A stretch of DNA of 19,918 bases from Chitinophaga pinensis (GTDB lineage: Bacteria > Bacteroidota > Bacteroidia > SXHM01). The stretch spans positions 1 to 19,918 of the forward strand of contig CAMDBK010000019.1 in NCBI GenBank assembly GCA_945889235.1. The letters are read 5' to 3'. The notes beneath the pieces were generated by a model. It was given only the letters and a program-made list of their open reading frames with translations, had not been told where the DNA came from and searched no databases. Both the position numbers and the translations under genes were made by a program. Of the stretch, positions 6,336-13,585 are shown piece by piece (position 1 is the stretch's first letter; every line of letters starts with the position of its first letter).

Positions 6336-6394
6336 TTGCCACAGATTCACAGATTAAAACTAAAGAATTCAAAAAATCTGTGAATCTGTGGCAA
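6336..6394. repeat. Perfect 20-bp inverted repeat (TTGCCACAGATTCACAGATT type)
   Basis: Arms 6336-6355 and 6375-6394 are exact reverse complements with a 19-bp spacer. Each arm contains a tandem CACAGATT. It sits between two divergently transcribed genes, so it is not a transcription terminator for either. It resembles a CACAGATT dispersed repeat I recall from Bacteroidota and other genomes. Confidence 0.85.
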
Positions 6395-6439
6395 CTTTTA
6401 TTCTAATAATTATGCCAATATTTCAGCCTGTTTATTTTT

Positions 6440-6447
6440 TACCTTCG
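6440..6447 (+). promoter_or_regulatory. Promoter -7-like box (TACCTTCG) of the ABC ATPase gene
   Basis: One base from TAnnTTTG, 18 nt before the TTG start at 6466. This is another TAnnTTCG variant in the window. Confidence 0.4.
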
Positions 6448-6465
6448 CAGCAATAATAATTTCAC

Positions 6466-7179
6466 TTGGAAAACATAATAAAAATAACACACATTGCCCG
6501 GCACTATACTATAGGAACAGAGCTGGTAAAAGCATTGAACGATGTTTCGGTTGACATTAACAAAAACGAATACGTGGCGCTGATGGGACCATCGGGTTCC
6601 GGAAAATCAACGCTGATGAATATTCTCGGATGCCTTGATACGCCTACTGCGGGCAGTTATGTTCTGAACGGAACGGATGTAAGCAAATTACAAGACAATG
6701 ATCTTGCTGAAATCCGGAACAAGGAAATTGGTTTTGTGTTTCAGACCTTTAATTTATTGCCCCGTTCCACTGCGCTTGAAAACGTAATGCTTCCGTTGAT
6801 TTATGCAGGAATGTCAAAAGCCGACAGGCAAAAACGAGCTGAAGAAGTGTTGACACAGGTTGGGCTTGGCGACAGAATGAAACACCAACCCAACGAACTT
6901 TCGGGCGGACAACGCCAACGTGTGGCTGTTGCAAGAGCGTTGGTAAATCGTCCTTCTATAATATTAGCAGATGAACCAACCGGAAATCTTGATTCAAAAA
7001 CCTCGATTGAGATTATGGGATTGTTTGAAGAAATACATCGCCAGGGAAATACCATTATTGTTGTTACACACGAAGAAGATATTGCCAAACACGCTCACCG
7101 CATTGTAAGATTGAAAGATGGTTTTGTGGAGTCAGATCAATTAAATCCTGAAATAAAACATGTACTTGCCGCAGTTTAA
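6466..7179 (+). CDS. ABC transporter ATP-binding protein, LolD/MacB type (237 aa)
   Basis: A complete nucleotide-binding subunit. Walker A is GPSGSGKST (41-49), the Q-loop Gln94 lies in FVFQTFNLLP, the signature is LSGGQ (145-149), Walker B is IILADE (165-170) followed by PTGNLDS, and the switch His202 is in VTHEED. The FQTFNLLPR..ALENV.LPL and ADEPTGNLD wording is characteristic of the LolD/MacB/FtsE-like group, which powers lipoprotein release, efflux or mechanotransmission rather than solute import. The only possible start is TTG at 6466, since the next Met is residue 40; the N-terminus MENIIKITHIARHYTIG is normal for the family. No permease gene adjoins it, and an ammonium transporter follows after 15 bp. 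Confidence 0.93.
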   Translation: MENIIKITHIARHYTIGTELVKALNDVSVDINKNEYVALMGPSGSGKSTLMNILGCLDTPTAGSYVLNGTDVSKLQDNDLAEIRNKEIGFVFQTFNLLPRSTALENVMLPLIYAGMSKADRQKRAEEVLTQVGLGDRMKHQPNELSGGQRQRVAVARALVNRPSIILADEPTGNLDSKTSIEIMGLFEEIHRQGNTIIVVTHEEDIAKHAHRIVRLKDGFVESDQLNPEIKHVLAAV

Positions 7180-7194
7180 TAACCGCAATAAAAA

Positions 7195-8535
7195 ATGAAA
7201 TTCACTGAAGGAGAAAAGAAAAAAAAATACGGAACAATAGCATTCGTGTTGCTTTTTGCCTTGAGTTTATTGATGGCTTTTTATCCTGCCAATCATCCCG
7301 AAGCAGCAGAAGGAGCAATAGATACAGGAAACCTTGCGTGGATAATTACCGCTTCGGCTTTTGTATTAATCATGACTCCCGGACTTTCATTTTTTTATGG
7401 AGGAATGGTGAAACCAAAAAATATTATTTCCACCATGCTGCAAAGTTTTATTGCATTGGGTGTAATAACTATTGTGTGGTTTACTGTTGGCTTCAGCCTT
7501 GCTTTTGGTGAGAGTATAGGTGGCATTATTGGTAATCCAACAACGTATTTTCTTTTCAATAATGTTGGCACTGCACCGCATCCTGTAATCGGAAGTACAG
7601 TTCCTTTTGTGTTGTTCGCAGCGTTTCAACTGAAGTTCGCAATCATTACACCTGCATTGATTACAGGCTCGTTTGCAGAGCGTGTGCGTTTCTGGAGTTA
7701 TTTAATTTTTATCACGCTTTTCAGTTTGCTTATCTATTGTCCGCTTGCACACTGGACATGGCACCCCGATGGATTTCTTTACAAATGGGGTGTGCTTGAT
7801 TTTGCTGGTGGAAGTGTAGTGCATATCTCTGCTGGTTTTGCTGCGCTTGCAGGAGCAATGGTTTTAGGCAGAAGAAAATCACATTTGGTAAAGGAAGAAT
7901 TTTCGCCTGTTAATATTCCGTATGTAATTCTAGGTACAGGCTTGCTGTGGTTTGGTTGGTTTGGTTTTAATGCAGGTTCAGCGCTAGGCGCTTCTTCACT
8001 TGCTGTAACGGCTTTCATTAATACCAACCTTGCTTCTGCTGCTGCCATGCTTGCGTGGGTTCTCATAGATGCCATGCGTGGAAGAAAACCATCTGCGTTG
8101 GGAGCCTGTATTGGCGCGGTAGTCGGACTTGTTGCAATTACACCCGCAGCAGGTTATGTAGAATACGGTCCCGGAATTTTTATCGGAGTAATCGCTGCGG
8201 TGGTGAGTAATTATGCTGTTCACTGGAAGTCCACCAAATCAACATTGGATGATACGCTTGATGTTTTTCCCTGTCACGGAGTTGGAGGAATTGTGGGAAT
8301 GATTGCGACCGCCATTTTTGCAAAACAAGGTGGAGTAATAACTGGTTCATTTGAATTGCTGAAATATCATTTGATTGCACTGGTGATTGTTTCGGCATTT
8401 ACTTTTTTCGGCTCGGTATTAATTTTTAAGATTACCAATTTTATTACTCCGCTTCGAGTTCGCGAAGAGCAGGAATTGATGGGCTTGGATATAAGTCAGC
8501 ACAAGGAATCTGTTTTTATGGCAAATCAGAATTAA
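7195..8535 (+). CDS. amt: Ammonium transporter, Amt family (446 aa)
   Basis: An integral membrane protein with about eleven hydrophobic segments from residue 14 to 422, moving ammonium across the inner membrane. Family hallmarks are LIMTPGLSFFYGGMVKPKN (58-76), FAIITPALITGSFAERVRF (148-166), DFAGGSVVHISAG with pore His210, LLWFGWFGFNAGSAL (250-264) and the second pore histidine His361 in VFPCHGVGGIVG. The C-terminal tail LRVREEQELMGLDISQHKE keeps the conserved regulatory segment that responds to PII/GlnK, but no PII gene is present in the window. The N-terminus has a charged MKFTEGEKKKK segment before helix one. It lies 15 bp after the ABC ATPase and 88 bp before the adenosyltransferase. Confidence 0.95.
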   Translation: MKFTEGEKKKKYGTIAFVLLFALSLLMAFYPANHPEAAEGAIDTGNLAWIITASAFVLIMTPGLSFFYGGMVKPKNIISTMLQSFIALGVITIVWFTVGFSLAFGESIGGIIGNPTTYFLFNNVGTAPHPVIGSTVPFVLFAAFQLKFAIITPALITGSFAERVRFWSYLIFITLFSLLIYCPLAHWTWHPDGFLYKWGVLDFAGGSVVHISAGFAALAGAMVLGRRKSHLVKEEFSPVNIPYVILGTGLLWFGWFGFNAGSALGASSLAVTAFINTNLASAAAMLAWVLIDAMRGRKPSALGACIGAVVGLVAITPAAGYVEYGPGIFIGVIAAVVSNYAVHWKSTKSTLDDTLDVFPCHGVGGIVGMIATAIFAKQGGVITGSFELLKYHLIALVIVSAFTFFGSVLIFKITNFITPLRVREEQELMGLDISQHKESVFMANQN

Positions 8536-8623
8536 TGAAATGAGCATGACAAAAATACCTATAGGAGAATGAATATCATTAATGCGAATTCCATGTGGCT
8601 GATGAAAAACAAATAATTTACAC

Positions 8624-9175
8624 ATGAAAATCTACACCAAAACAGGCGACAAAGGAACCACCGCACTCTTCGGTGGCAAGCGCGTTTCCAAATGTGATGC
8701 ACGAATTGAAGCATACGGAACAGTTGATGAATTGAATGCATATATTGGTTTGATTCGATTCAAAAATATTGATACACGCGCTATTGAAATACTCAGCGAA
8801 ATTCAGGATCGGCTTTTTACACTGGGGTCTATTCTTGCCTCTGAACCCGGAAAAAATAATTTAAAAGTTCCGTACCTGAATGAAGAGGATGTTGAACTTC
8901 TGGAAAAAGAAATTGATAAGATGAATGAAACCTTGCCGGAACTGAAATCATTTGTGTTACCAGGCGGAAACGATGTAATCGGGTTCTGTCATGTTGCACG
9001 TTGTATATGCAGAAGAGCAGAGAGAGATGTTGTAAATCTTGCACAAAGTGAACCCGTTCCTGACATCGTTGTTAAGTACCTCAATCGCCTTTCCGACTAC
9101 CTTTTCGTTCTTTCGCGCAAACTGACGTATGACGAAAACCTGTCAGAAACCCCTTGGAAGCCCCGTATTCAATAA
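8624..9175 (+). CDS. Cob(I)yrinic acid a,c-diamide adenosyltransferase, PduO/MMAB type (183 aa)
   Basis: The enzyme transfers adenosyl from ATP to cob(I)alamin to make coenzyme B12. The opening MKIYTKTGDKGTTALFGGKRVSK carries the ATP-binding TxTGDxGxT..GG motif, followed by YGTVDELNAYIG (31-42). The second conserved block is LPGG...CHVARCICRRAER (112-134), with arginines expected to bind ATP, and LNRLSDYLFVLSR (153-165) near the end. The length fits the family. It shares a strand with the Amt gene. No cobalamin riboswitch-like structure was recognised in the 88-bp gap. It provides cofactor for enzymes such as methylmalonyl-CoA mutase, none of which is in the window. Confidence 0.93.
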   Translation: MKIYTKTGDKGTTALFGGKRVSKCDARIEAYGTVDELNAYIGLIRFKNIDTRAIEILSEIQDRLFTLGSILASEPGKNNLKVPYLNEEDVELLEKEIDKMNETLPELKSFVLPGGNDVIGFCHVARCICRRAERDVVNLAQSEPVPDIVVKYLNRLSDYLFVLSRKLTYDENLSETPWKPRIQ

Positions 9176-9222
9176 GGTTTTCATATTTTTTTCCACAAAA
9201 TTTTTTTGTATCATTTAATTTT

Positions 9223-9230
9223 TACTTTTG
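9223..9230 (+). promoter_or_regulatory. Promoter -7 box (TACTTTTG) of the DUF2795-type gene
   Basis: Perfect TAnnTTTG match 74 nt before ATG 9305, which would leave a leader of about 65-70 nt. A TTTG at 9205-9208 is closer than the usual -33 spacing. Confidence 0.6.
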
Positions 9231-9304
9231 CGGACTTGTAAAAAGTGAATTTGTAAAAATTTCACATCAACAAATCATCGTTGAACTGTTAAAAAAATAG
9301 AACT

Positions 9305-9526
9305 ATGTATTGGACACTTGAACTCGCATCCTATCTTGAAGACGCTCCTTGGCCTGCTACTAAAGATGAATTGATTGATTACGCCATGCGCTCAGGCGCA
9401 CCGCTTGAAGTAATAGAAAATCTTCAGGAAATTGAAGACGAGGGAGAAGTGTATGATGCCATTGAAGACATCTGGCCTGACTACCCTACCAAAGATGATT
9501 TTTTCTTCAACGAGGACGAATATTAA
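9305..9526 (+). CDS. DUF2795-type small acidic protein (73 aa)
   Basis: A short, strongly acidic cytoplasmic protein: MYWTLELASYLEDAPWPATKDELIDYAMRSG, then a helix APLEVIENLQEIEDEGEVYDAIEDIWPDYPTKDDFFFNEDEY. The 'YLEDAPWPATKDELIDYA.RSGAP..V.ENLQ' wording is what I recall for the DUF2795-like protein highly conserved across Bacteroidota. Function is not established. It has its own promoter box and a strong terminator immediately after, so it is a monocistronic unit. Confidence 0.9.
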   Translation: MYWTLELASYLEDAPWPATKDELIDYAMRSGAPLEVIENLQEIEDEGEVYDAIEDIWPDYPTKDDFFFNEDEY

Positions 9527-9543
9527 AGTCCAAGTTATAAAAT

Positions 9544-9579
9544 AAAAAAGGATGAAACCCACAGGTTTCATCCTTTTTT
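9544..9579. terminator. Strong bidirectional intrinsic terminator
   Basis: AAAAAAGGATGAAACC (9544-9559) and GGTTTCATCCTTTTTT (9564-9579) form a perfect 16-bp stem with a CACA loop. T runs follow on the plus strand, and TTTTATTTTA-like sequence follows on the minus strand. It lies between the convergent DUF2795-type and pheT genes and can serve both. Confidence 0.93.
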
Positions 9580-9586
9580 ATTTTTA

Positions 9587-9619
9587 CCCGTCATTGCGAG
9601 CGAGAGCGAAGCAATCTCC
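9587..9619. repeat. GCATTGCGAGCGA/AGCAATCTCC-type dispersed repeat element
   Basis: The sequence CGTCATTGCGAGCGAGAG followed by CGAAGCAATCTCC carries ATTGC (9593-9597) and GCAAT (9611-9615) as inverted ends. It resembles a short dispersed repeat I recall from many unrelated bacterial genomes. It lies just after the pheT stop codon and beside the terminator. Confidence 0.55.
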
Positions 9620-9622
9620 AAA

Positions 9623-12064
9623 CTATCGAATTGTAGCTCCTAAATTTTCTTTCAATGTTGCAGCAACTTTCTCCATCACTTTGCTGATAGTTTTATCATT
9701 CAGTGTTGCTTTCTCATCCTGAATGATAAATGAAACTGCATAAGATTTTTTACCCGGTTCCAGATTTTTTCCTTCATATACATCAAACAGATTTACTTCT
9801 TTAAGCAAGTTGCGCTCTGTTTTTAATGCAAGTTCTTTGATGTCGGCATAACGAACCTGTTTGTCAACCAGCAGAGCTAAATCCCTGCGCACAGAAGGAT
9901 ACACAGGCACTTCCGTATATTTTACAGAAACTTTTTTTACCTGATTTAAAATTTCATCCCAATCAAAATCAGCATAAAAAACTTCTTGATCTATATCCAG
10001 CTTTTTAAGAACAGATTTTTTCACTCCTCCAAACTCAACTACTTTTTTCTTTACTGATTCATAAACTGTGGAATAAGAAAAGAGTTGAGAATTGTTTTCA
10101 GCAGTTACCTCCTTTGCCTCAATGCCAAGCTTTCTGAATACTGATTCAACCATGCCTTTCAGTTGAAAAAAATTAGCATTATCAGCATTGGTATTCCAGT
10201 TTTCGGATTGTTTTCTTCCGGTTACAAGAATAGAGAATCTGTTTTTCTCCATGTATTTCCAGTCGCCTGAATCGCTGAGATGATAAGTCTTTCCAAACTC
10301 ATAAAATTTTAAATCAGGATTTTTACGATTGATATTATGCGCAATCATTTCCAATCCGTTGAATAATAAAGTCTGTCTCATCACATTCAAATCGCTGCTC
10401 AATGGATTCAGAATGTGAACGTTTTTTGCTTTTTCTTTTTCGCCCAGCAACTCAGAATATTTCTCTGCTGTCAGCGAGTTACACATGATTTCTGTAAAGC
10501 CTTTTGCAGTCAGCAAATCAGAAATTGTATTCTTCGCTTTCTCTGCATCCGGTTTTGTTGAATAAGAAATAGAAGAGCGAAGCAGTGAAGGAATCTCCAC
10601 ATTGTTGTAACCATAAACACGAAGTATTTCTTCAATCACATCCACCTCACGCGTTACATCTGCTTTGAAAGGAGGAACAGAAAGTTGCAAACAGGTTTCC
10701 GTTTCTTTTTCAATTTCAATCTTTAAATCACGAAGAATATTTTTAATGATTTCTTTCGATAATGCTTTGCCGATAAGCCTTTCACAGTTGCTGTAAGAAA
10801 AATCAATTTTGAAATTTTCAATTGCTTTTGGATACACATCAACAACAGAAGAAGAAATTTTTCCACCTGCAATTTCTTTTATCAAAAGTGCAGCACGCTT
10901 CAGTGCATAGACAGTTATGTTTGGATCAGCGCCACGTTCAAACCGGAATGATGCATCTGTTTTCAGTCCGTGCAAGCGTGATGTTTTGCGAATAGAAACA
11001 GAATTGAAATAAGCGCTTTCTAAAAATATATTTTTTGTTTCAGCATTAATTCCTGATTTCAAACCACCGAAAACTCCGGCAATGCACATGCCTTCTTCTG
11101 CATTGCAAATCATCAAATCATTGGATGAAAGTTCACGCTCTGTTCCGTCAAGTGTGGTAAACTTTGTTCCTTGTTGCATTTTTTTCACCACTACTTTGTT
11201 GCCGGTGGTTTTATCTGCATCAAAAGCATGAAGCGGTTGTCCGAGTTCATGCAAAACAAAATTCGTTGCATCTACAATATTATTAATCGGTTTCAACCCG
11301 ATTGATTTCAATCGAGTCTGCAACCATTCCGGAGAATCTTTTACTTCAACACCAGAAATTGTTACACCTGAATAACGAGGACAAGCATCAGTATCTTCAA
11401 TAATAACTTCAATTTTCAGGCTCTCATTATCAACAGAAAAATTCTCAACTGAAGGCATCTTGATTCTTGCATCTTGATTCTTGCATCCGTTTATAACTGC
11501 TGCCAAATCTCTCGCCACACCAATATGCGAAGCCGCATCAGAACGGTTTGGAGTTAAACCAATTTCAAGAATATAATCATCTTCTATTTTAAAATATTCT
11601 TTTGCGCTTGTTCCAACTTTTGCAGAAGAATTCAAAACCAAAATTCCTGCATGGCTTCTCCCTAAACCGATTTCATCTTCTGCACAAATCATTCCTTCCG
11701 ATAATGCTCCACGTATTTTTGATTTTTTGATTTGAAAAGGTTCGCCTGTTACAGGGTAAACAGTTGCGCCAATAGTTGCCACAACTACTTTTTGTCCTGC
11801 TTCAACATTGGGCGCACCGCAAACAATGTTCAGTAACTCAGCACCGCCAACATCTACTTTGGTTACACTTAATCTATCAGCATCAGGATGCTTTTCTCTT
11901 TCTTTTACTTCACCAATCACCAGGCCATCCAATCCGCCTTTTACGGATTGAAATTTTTCTATGTTCTCCACTTCCAATCCGCAATCGGTGAGTAATGCAG
12001 CAGTTTCTTCGGGAGAAATTTTTAAATCAATATATTGTTTAAGCCAGTTGTAAGAAATCTTCAT
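9623..12064 (-). CDS. pheT: Phenylalanine--tRNA ligase beta subunit (813 aa)
   Basis: The beta chain of the alpha2-beta2 enzyme that charges tRNA-Phe. The order of domains is normal: the N-terminal MKISYNWLKQYIDL helix, an OB-fold tRNA-binding domain (about 40-150, with HPDADRLSVTKVDVG and VCGAPNV), the LTPNRSDAASHIGVARDLAA segment (170-189), a B3/B4 editing domain (about 214-385, IVDATNFVLHELGQPLHAFDADK, RFERGADP), a B5 domain (about 412-485, ending TREVDVIEEILRVYGY), the synthetase-like core and the C-terminal FDX-ACB anticodon-binding domain (about 713-813, YPSVRRDLALLVD). Length is usual for Bacteroidota. Residues 194-204 (CKNQDARIKMP) are encoded by a tandem 14-bp repeat, apparently a neutral insertion in a linker. 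It lies 9 bp downstream of the RidA-type gene. The alpha subunit gene pheS is not in the window. Confidence 0.97.
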   Translation of the reverse strand: MKISYNWLKQYIDLKISPEETAALLTDCGLEVENIEKFQSVKGGLDGLVIGEVKEREKHPDADRLSVTKVDVGGAELLNIVCGAPNVEAGQKVVVATIGATVYPVTGEPFQIKKSKIRGALSEGMICAEDEIGLGRSHAGILVLNSSAKVGTSAKEYFKIEDDYILEIGLTPNRSDAASHIGVARDLAAVINGCKNQDARIKMPSVENFSVDNESLKIEVIIEDTDACPRYSGVTISGVEVKDSPEWLQTRLKSIGLKPINNIVDATNFVLHELGQPLHAFDADKTTGNKVVVKKMQQGTKFTTLDGTERELSSNDLMICNAEEGMCIAGVFGGLKSGINAETKNIFLESAYFNSVSIRKTSRLHGLKTDASFRFERGADPNITVYALKRAALLIKEIAGGKISSSVVDVYPKAIENFKIDFSYSNCERLIGKALSKEIIKNILRDLKIEIEKETETCLQLSVPPFKADVTREVDVIEEILRVYGYNNVEIPSLLRSSISYSTKPDAEKAKNTISDLLTAKGFTEIMCNSLTAEKYSELLGEKEKAKNVHILNPLSSDLNVMRQTLLFNGLEMIAHNINRKNPDLKFYEFGKTYHLSDSGDWKYMEKNRFSILVTGRKQSENWNTNADNANFFQLKGMVESVFRKLGIEAKEVTAENNSQLFSYSTVYESVKKKVVEFGGVKKSVLKKLDIDQEVFYADFDWDEILNQVKKVSVKYTEVPVYPSVRRDLALLVDKQVRYADIKELALKTERNLLKEVNLFDVYEGKNLEPGKKSYAVSFIIQDEKATLNDKTISKVMEKVAATLKENLGATIR
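11456..11487. repeat. Tandem 14-bp direct repeat inside pheT
   Basis: CATCTTGATTCTTG occurs at 11456-11469 and again at 11470-11483, followed by a partial CATC. It encodes the linker CKNQDARIKMP. It resembles the CAAGAATCAAGA-type simple repeat I recall as dispersed in Bacteroidota genomes. Confidence 0.8.
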
Positions 12065-12073
12065 AAAACAATT

Positions 12074-12496
12074 TTAAATAGTAGCAATCACTTTCAGTTC
12101 AATCGCAATAGGAGTGGGGAGACAATTTATTTCTACTGTTGTCCGGCAGGGACGATTGTCTTTAAAATAGTCGGCATAAATGCGGTTGTAAGCTGCAAAA
12201 TCATCTTTCATATTGGTGAGGAAAACGGTTACATCTACAATGTTGTCCCAACTACTTCCGGCATCTTCCAGAATGTATCGCACATTCGCAAATACTGAGT
12301 GGCATTGCTTTTCAATGTCATACGAAACAATTTTTCCATTTTCATCCAACTCAACTCCGGGAATTTTTTTGTTACCTTTTTCGCGCGGACCAACACCGGA
12401 AAGAAAAAGCAGGTTTCCAACTTTTCGCGCATGCGGATATGCGCCCACAGGCTCAGGAGCTTTGGATGAATTAATAATTGTTTTTTCGTCAGCCAT
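12074..12496 (-). CDS. RidA-family enamine/imine deaminase (140 aa)
   Basis: A complete YjgF/YER057c/UK114-family protein. The core contains PVGAYPHARKVGNLLFLSGVGPRE, VFANVRYILEDAGSSWDNIVDVTVFLTNM, and PCRTTVEINCLPTPIAIELKVIA, with the substrate-binding Arg118 and the catalytic-position Glu133 spaced 15 residues apart as in RidA. Family members hydrolyse reactive enamines/imines such as 2-aminoacrylate. The insert KIPGVELDENGKIVSYDIEKQ resembles the branch that includes 2-aminomuconate deaminase, so either role is possible. It starts at ATG 12496, lies 9 bp upstream of pheT on the same strand, and is divergent from an L-threonine dehydrogenase gene. Confidence 0.92.
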   Translation of the reverse strand: MADEKTIINSSKAPEPVGAYPHARKVGNLLFLSGVGPREKGNKKIPGVELDENGKIVSYDIEKQCHSVFANVRYILEDAGSSWDNIVDVTVFLTNMKDDFAAYNRIYADYFKDNRPCRTTVEINCLPTPIAIELKVIATI

Positions 12497-12516
12497 AATT
12501 GTGTTCTATTGCGATT

Positions 12517-12550
12517 GCGTAAAAGTATACAAAGATTGATATTTTTACGC
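12517..12550. promoter_or_regulatory. Symmetric inverted repeat in the ridA-like / threonine dehydrogenase divergent promoter
   Basis: GCGTAAAA (12517-12524) and TTTTACGC (12543-12550) are perfect reverse complements with an 18-bp spacer, inside a 69-bp divergent gap. Each arm overlaps a TAnnTTTA sequence (minus strand at 12520-12527, plus strand at 12540-12547), one base from the -7 consensus. It may be a shared operator or two mirrored promoters. Confidence 0.5.
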
Positions 12551-12565
12551 TCTAATATTTCAATT

Positions 12566-13543
12566 ATGACGAGAAAAGAGAAAGCAATTGTCATTGGCGC
12601 ATCAGGACAAATCGGGACGGATTTGGTTGAAAAACTTCGTGAAATTTATGGTGTTGATAACGTTGTGGCCTCGGATATCAAAGGCGCTTCGGACACGGTG
12701 ATGAATGACGGACCGTTTGAAATTCTTGATGTATTAAATGGAGATAAACTTGCTGAAGTAATTGAAAAACATAAAATCACTCAGGTTTATTTGCTGGCTG
12801 CTTTGCTTTCTGCAACTGCCGAAGCAAAAATAAAATCGGCCTGGAAACTGAACATGGAAGGGCTTTTCAATGTGCTGGATTTAGCGAAAGAAAAAAAGAT
12901 TGAGAAAATTTTCTGGCCAAGTTCCATTGCTATTTTTGGTCCAAGCACTCCTAAAGTAAAAACACCGCAAAACACAATTGCAGAACCCAGCACCGTTTAC
13001 GGCATAAGCAAACTTGCAGGTGAAAGATGGTGCGAATATTATTACAAAAAGTTTGGTGTGGATGTGCGCAGCATACGCTATCCGGGCTTAATTGGTTATA
13101 AATCCATGCCCGGTGGAGGCACAACAGATTATGCTGTCCAGATTTTTCATGATGCAATTTTGAAAGGAAATTTTGAATGTTTTCTTGGAAAACAAACTAC
13201 GTTGCCAATGATGTATATGCCCGATGCCATTAAAGCAACAATAGATTTGATGCACGCGCCTTCCGAAAAATTATCAGCACGATACGGATACAATATTGCA
13301 GGTATGAGTTTTTCGCCAAAAGAAATTGCGGCAGAAATAAAAAATCATTTTCCTGATTTTGAAATTACTTACAAACCTGACCACCGCCAACAGATTGCTG
13401 ATAGCTGGCCGCATAGTATTGATGACACATTTGCACAAATGGAGTGGGGCTGGAAAGCAGAATATAATTTAGAAAAAATGACAAACGATATGTTTAAGCA
13501 TCTTATTCCTATGCTTAAAAATCCTGAGTTGCAAAAACACTAA
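12566..13543 (+). CDS. L-threonine 3-dehydrogenase, SDR/epimerase-like type (325 aa)
   Basis: ATG 12566 is chosen over an upstream TTG, because the Rossmann motif KAIVIGASGQIGTDL then begins at residue 6, as in the family. The fingerprint GASGQIG (11-17), YLLAALLSATAE (75-86), FWPSSIAIFGP (116-126), YGISK with Tyr145/Lys149, RSIRYPGLIGYKSMPGGGTTDYAVQIFH, LPMMYMPDAIKATIDLM, and IADSWPHSIDD...WGWKAEYNLEKMT matches the short-chain threonine dehydrogenases known from Bacteroidota and Thermoplasma, not the zinc Tdh. It oxidises threonine to 2-amino-3-ketobutyrate with NAD+. The partner 2-amino-3-ketobutyrate CoA ligase is not in the window. It is divergent from the RidA-family gene. Confidence 0.93.
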   Translation: MTRKEKAIVIGASGQIGTDLVEKLREIYGVDNVVASDIKGASDTVMNDGPFEILDVLNGDKLAEVIEKHKITQVYLLAALLSATAEAKIKSAWKLNMEGLFNVLDLAKEKKIEKIFWPSSIAIFGPSTPKVKTPQNTIAEPSTVYGISKLAGERWCEYYYKKFGVDVRSIRYPGLIGYKSMPGGGTTDYAVQIFHDAILKGNFECFLGKQTTLPMMYMPDAIKATIDLMHAPSEKLSARYGYNIAGMSFSPKEIAAEIKNHFPDFEITYKPDHRQQIADSWPHSIDDTFAQMEWGWKAEYNLEKMTNDMFKHLIPMLKNPELQKH

Positions 13544-13544
13544 G

Positions 13545-13571
13545 CCCCCTCTAACTCCCCCTAAGGGGGAG
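13545..13571. repeat. CCCCCT...AGGGGGAG short dispersed-type repeat with hairpin
   Basis: CTCCCCC (13555-13561) and GGGGGAG (13565-13571) form a 7-bp perfect stem around TAA, preceded by GCCCCCTCTAA. It follows the threonine dehydrogenase stop directly. There is no T tract after it, so a standard intrinsic terminator is unlikely. It resembles a C-rich dispersed repeat I recall from Bacteroidota genomes. Confidence 0.65.
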
Positions 13572-13585
13572 AACAAATCCATACT

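Noticed and set aside
6336..6394. The 20-bp inverted repeat as a bidirectional terminator
   Set aside because: The flanking genes are divergent, so no transcript from them ends here, and no T tract follows.
8569..8616. 15-residue ORF (MNIINANSMWLMKNK) ahead of the adenosyltransferase gene with GGAG just before it
   Set aside because: The GGAG is only about one base from the ATG, such motifs are rarely used in this phylum, and a frame this short occurs by chance.
9231..9304. TTGTAAAAA direct repeat and GTGAA/TTCAC inverted pair in the leader of the DUF2795-type gene as a riboswitch
   Set aside because: The pairing is short and AT-rich, and no known riboswitch core was recognised.
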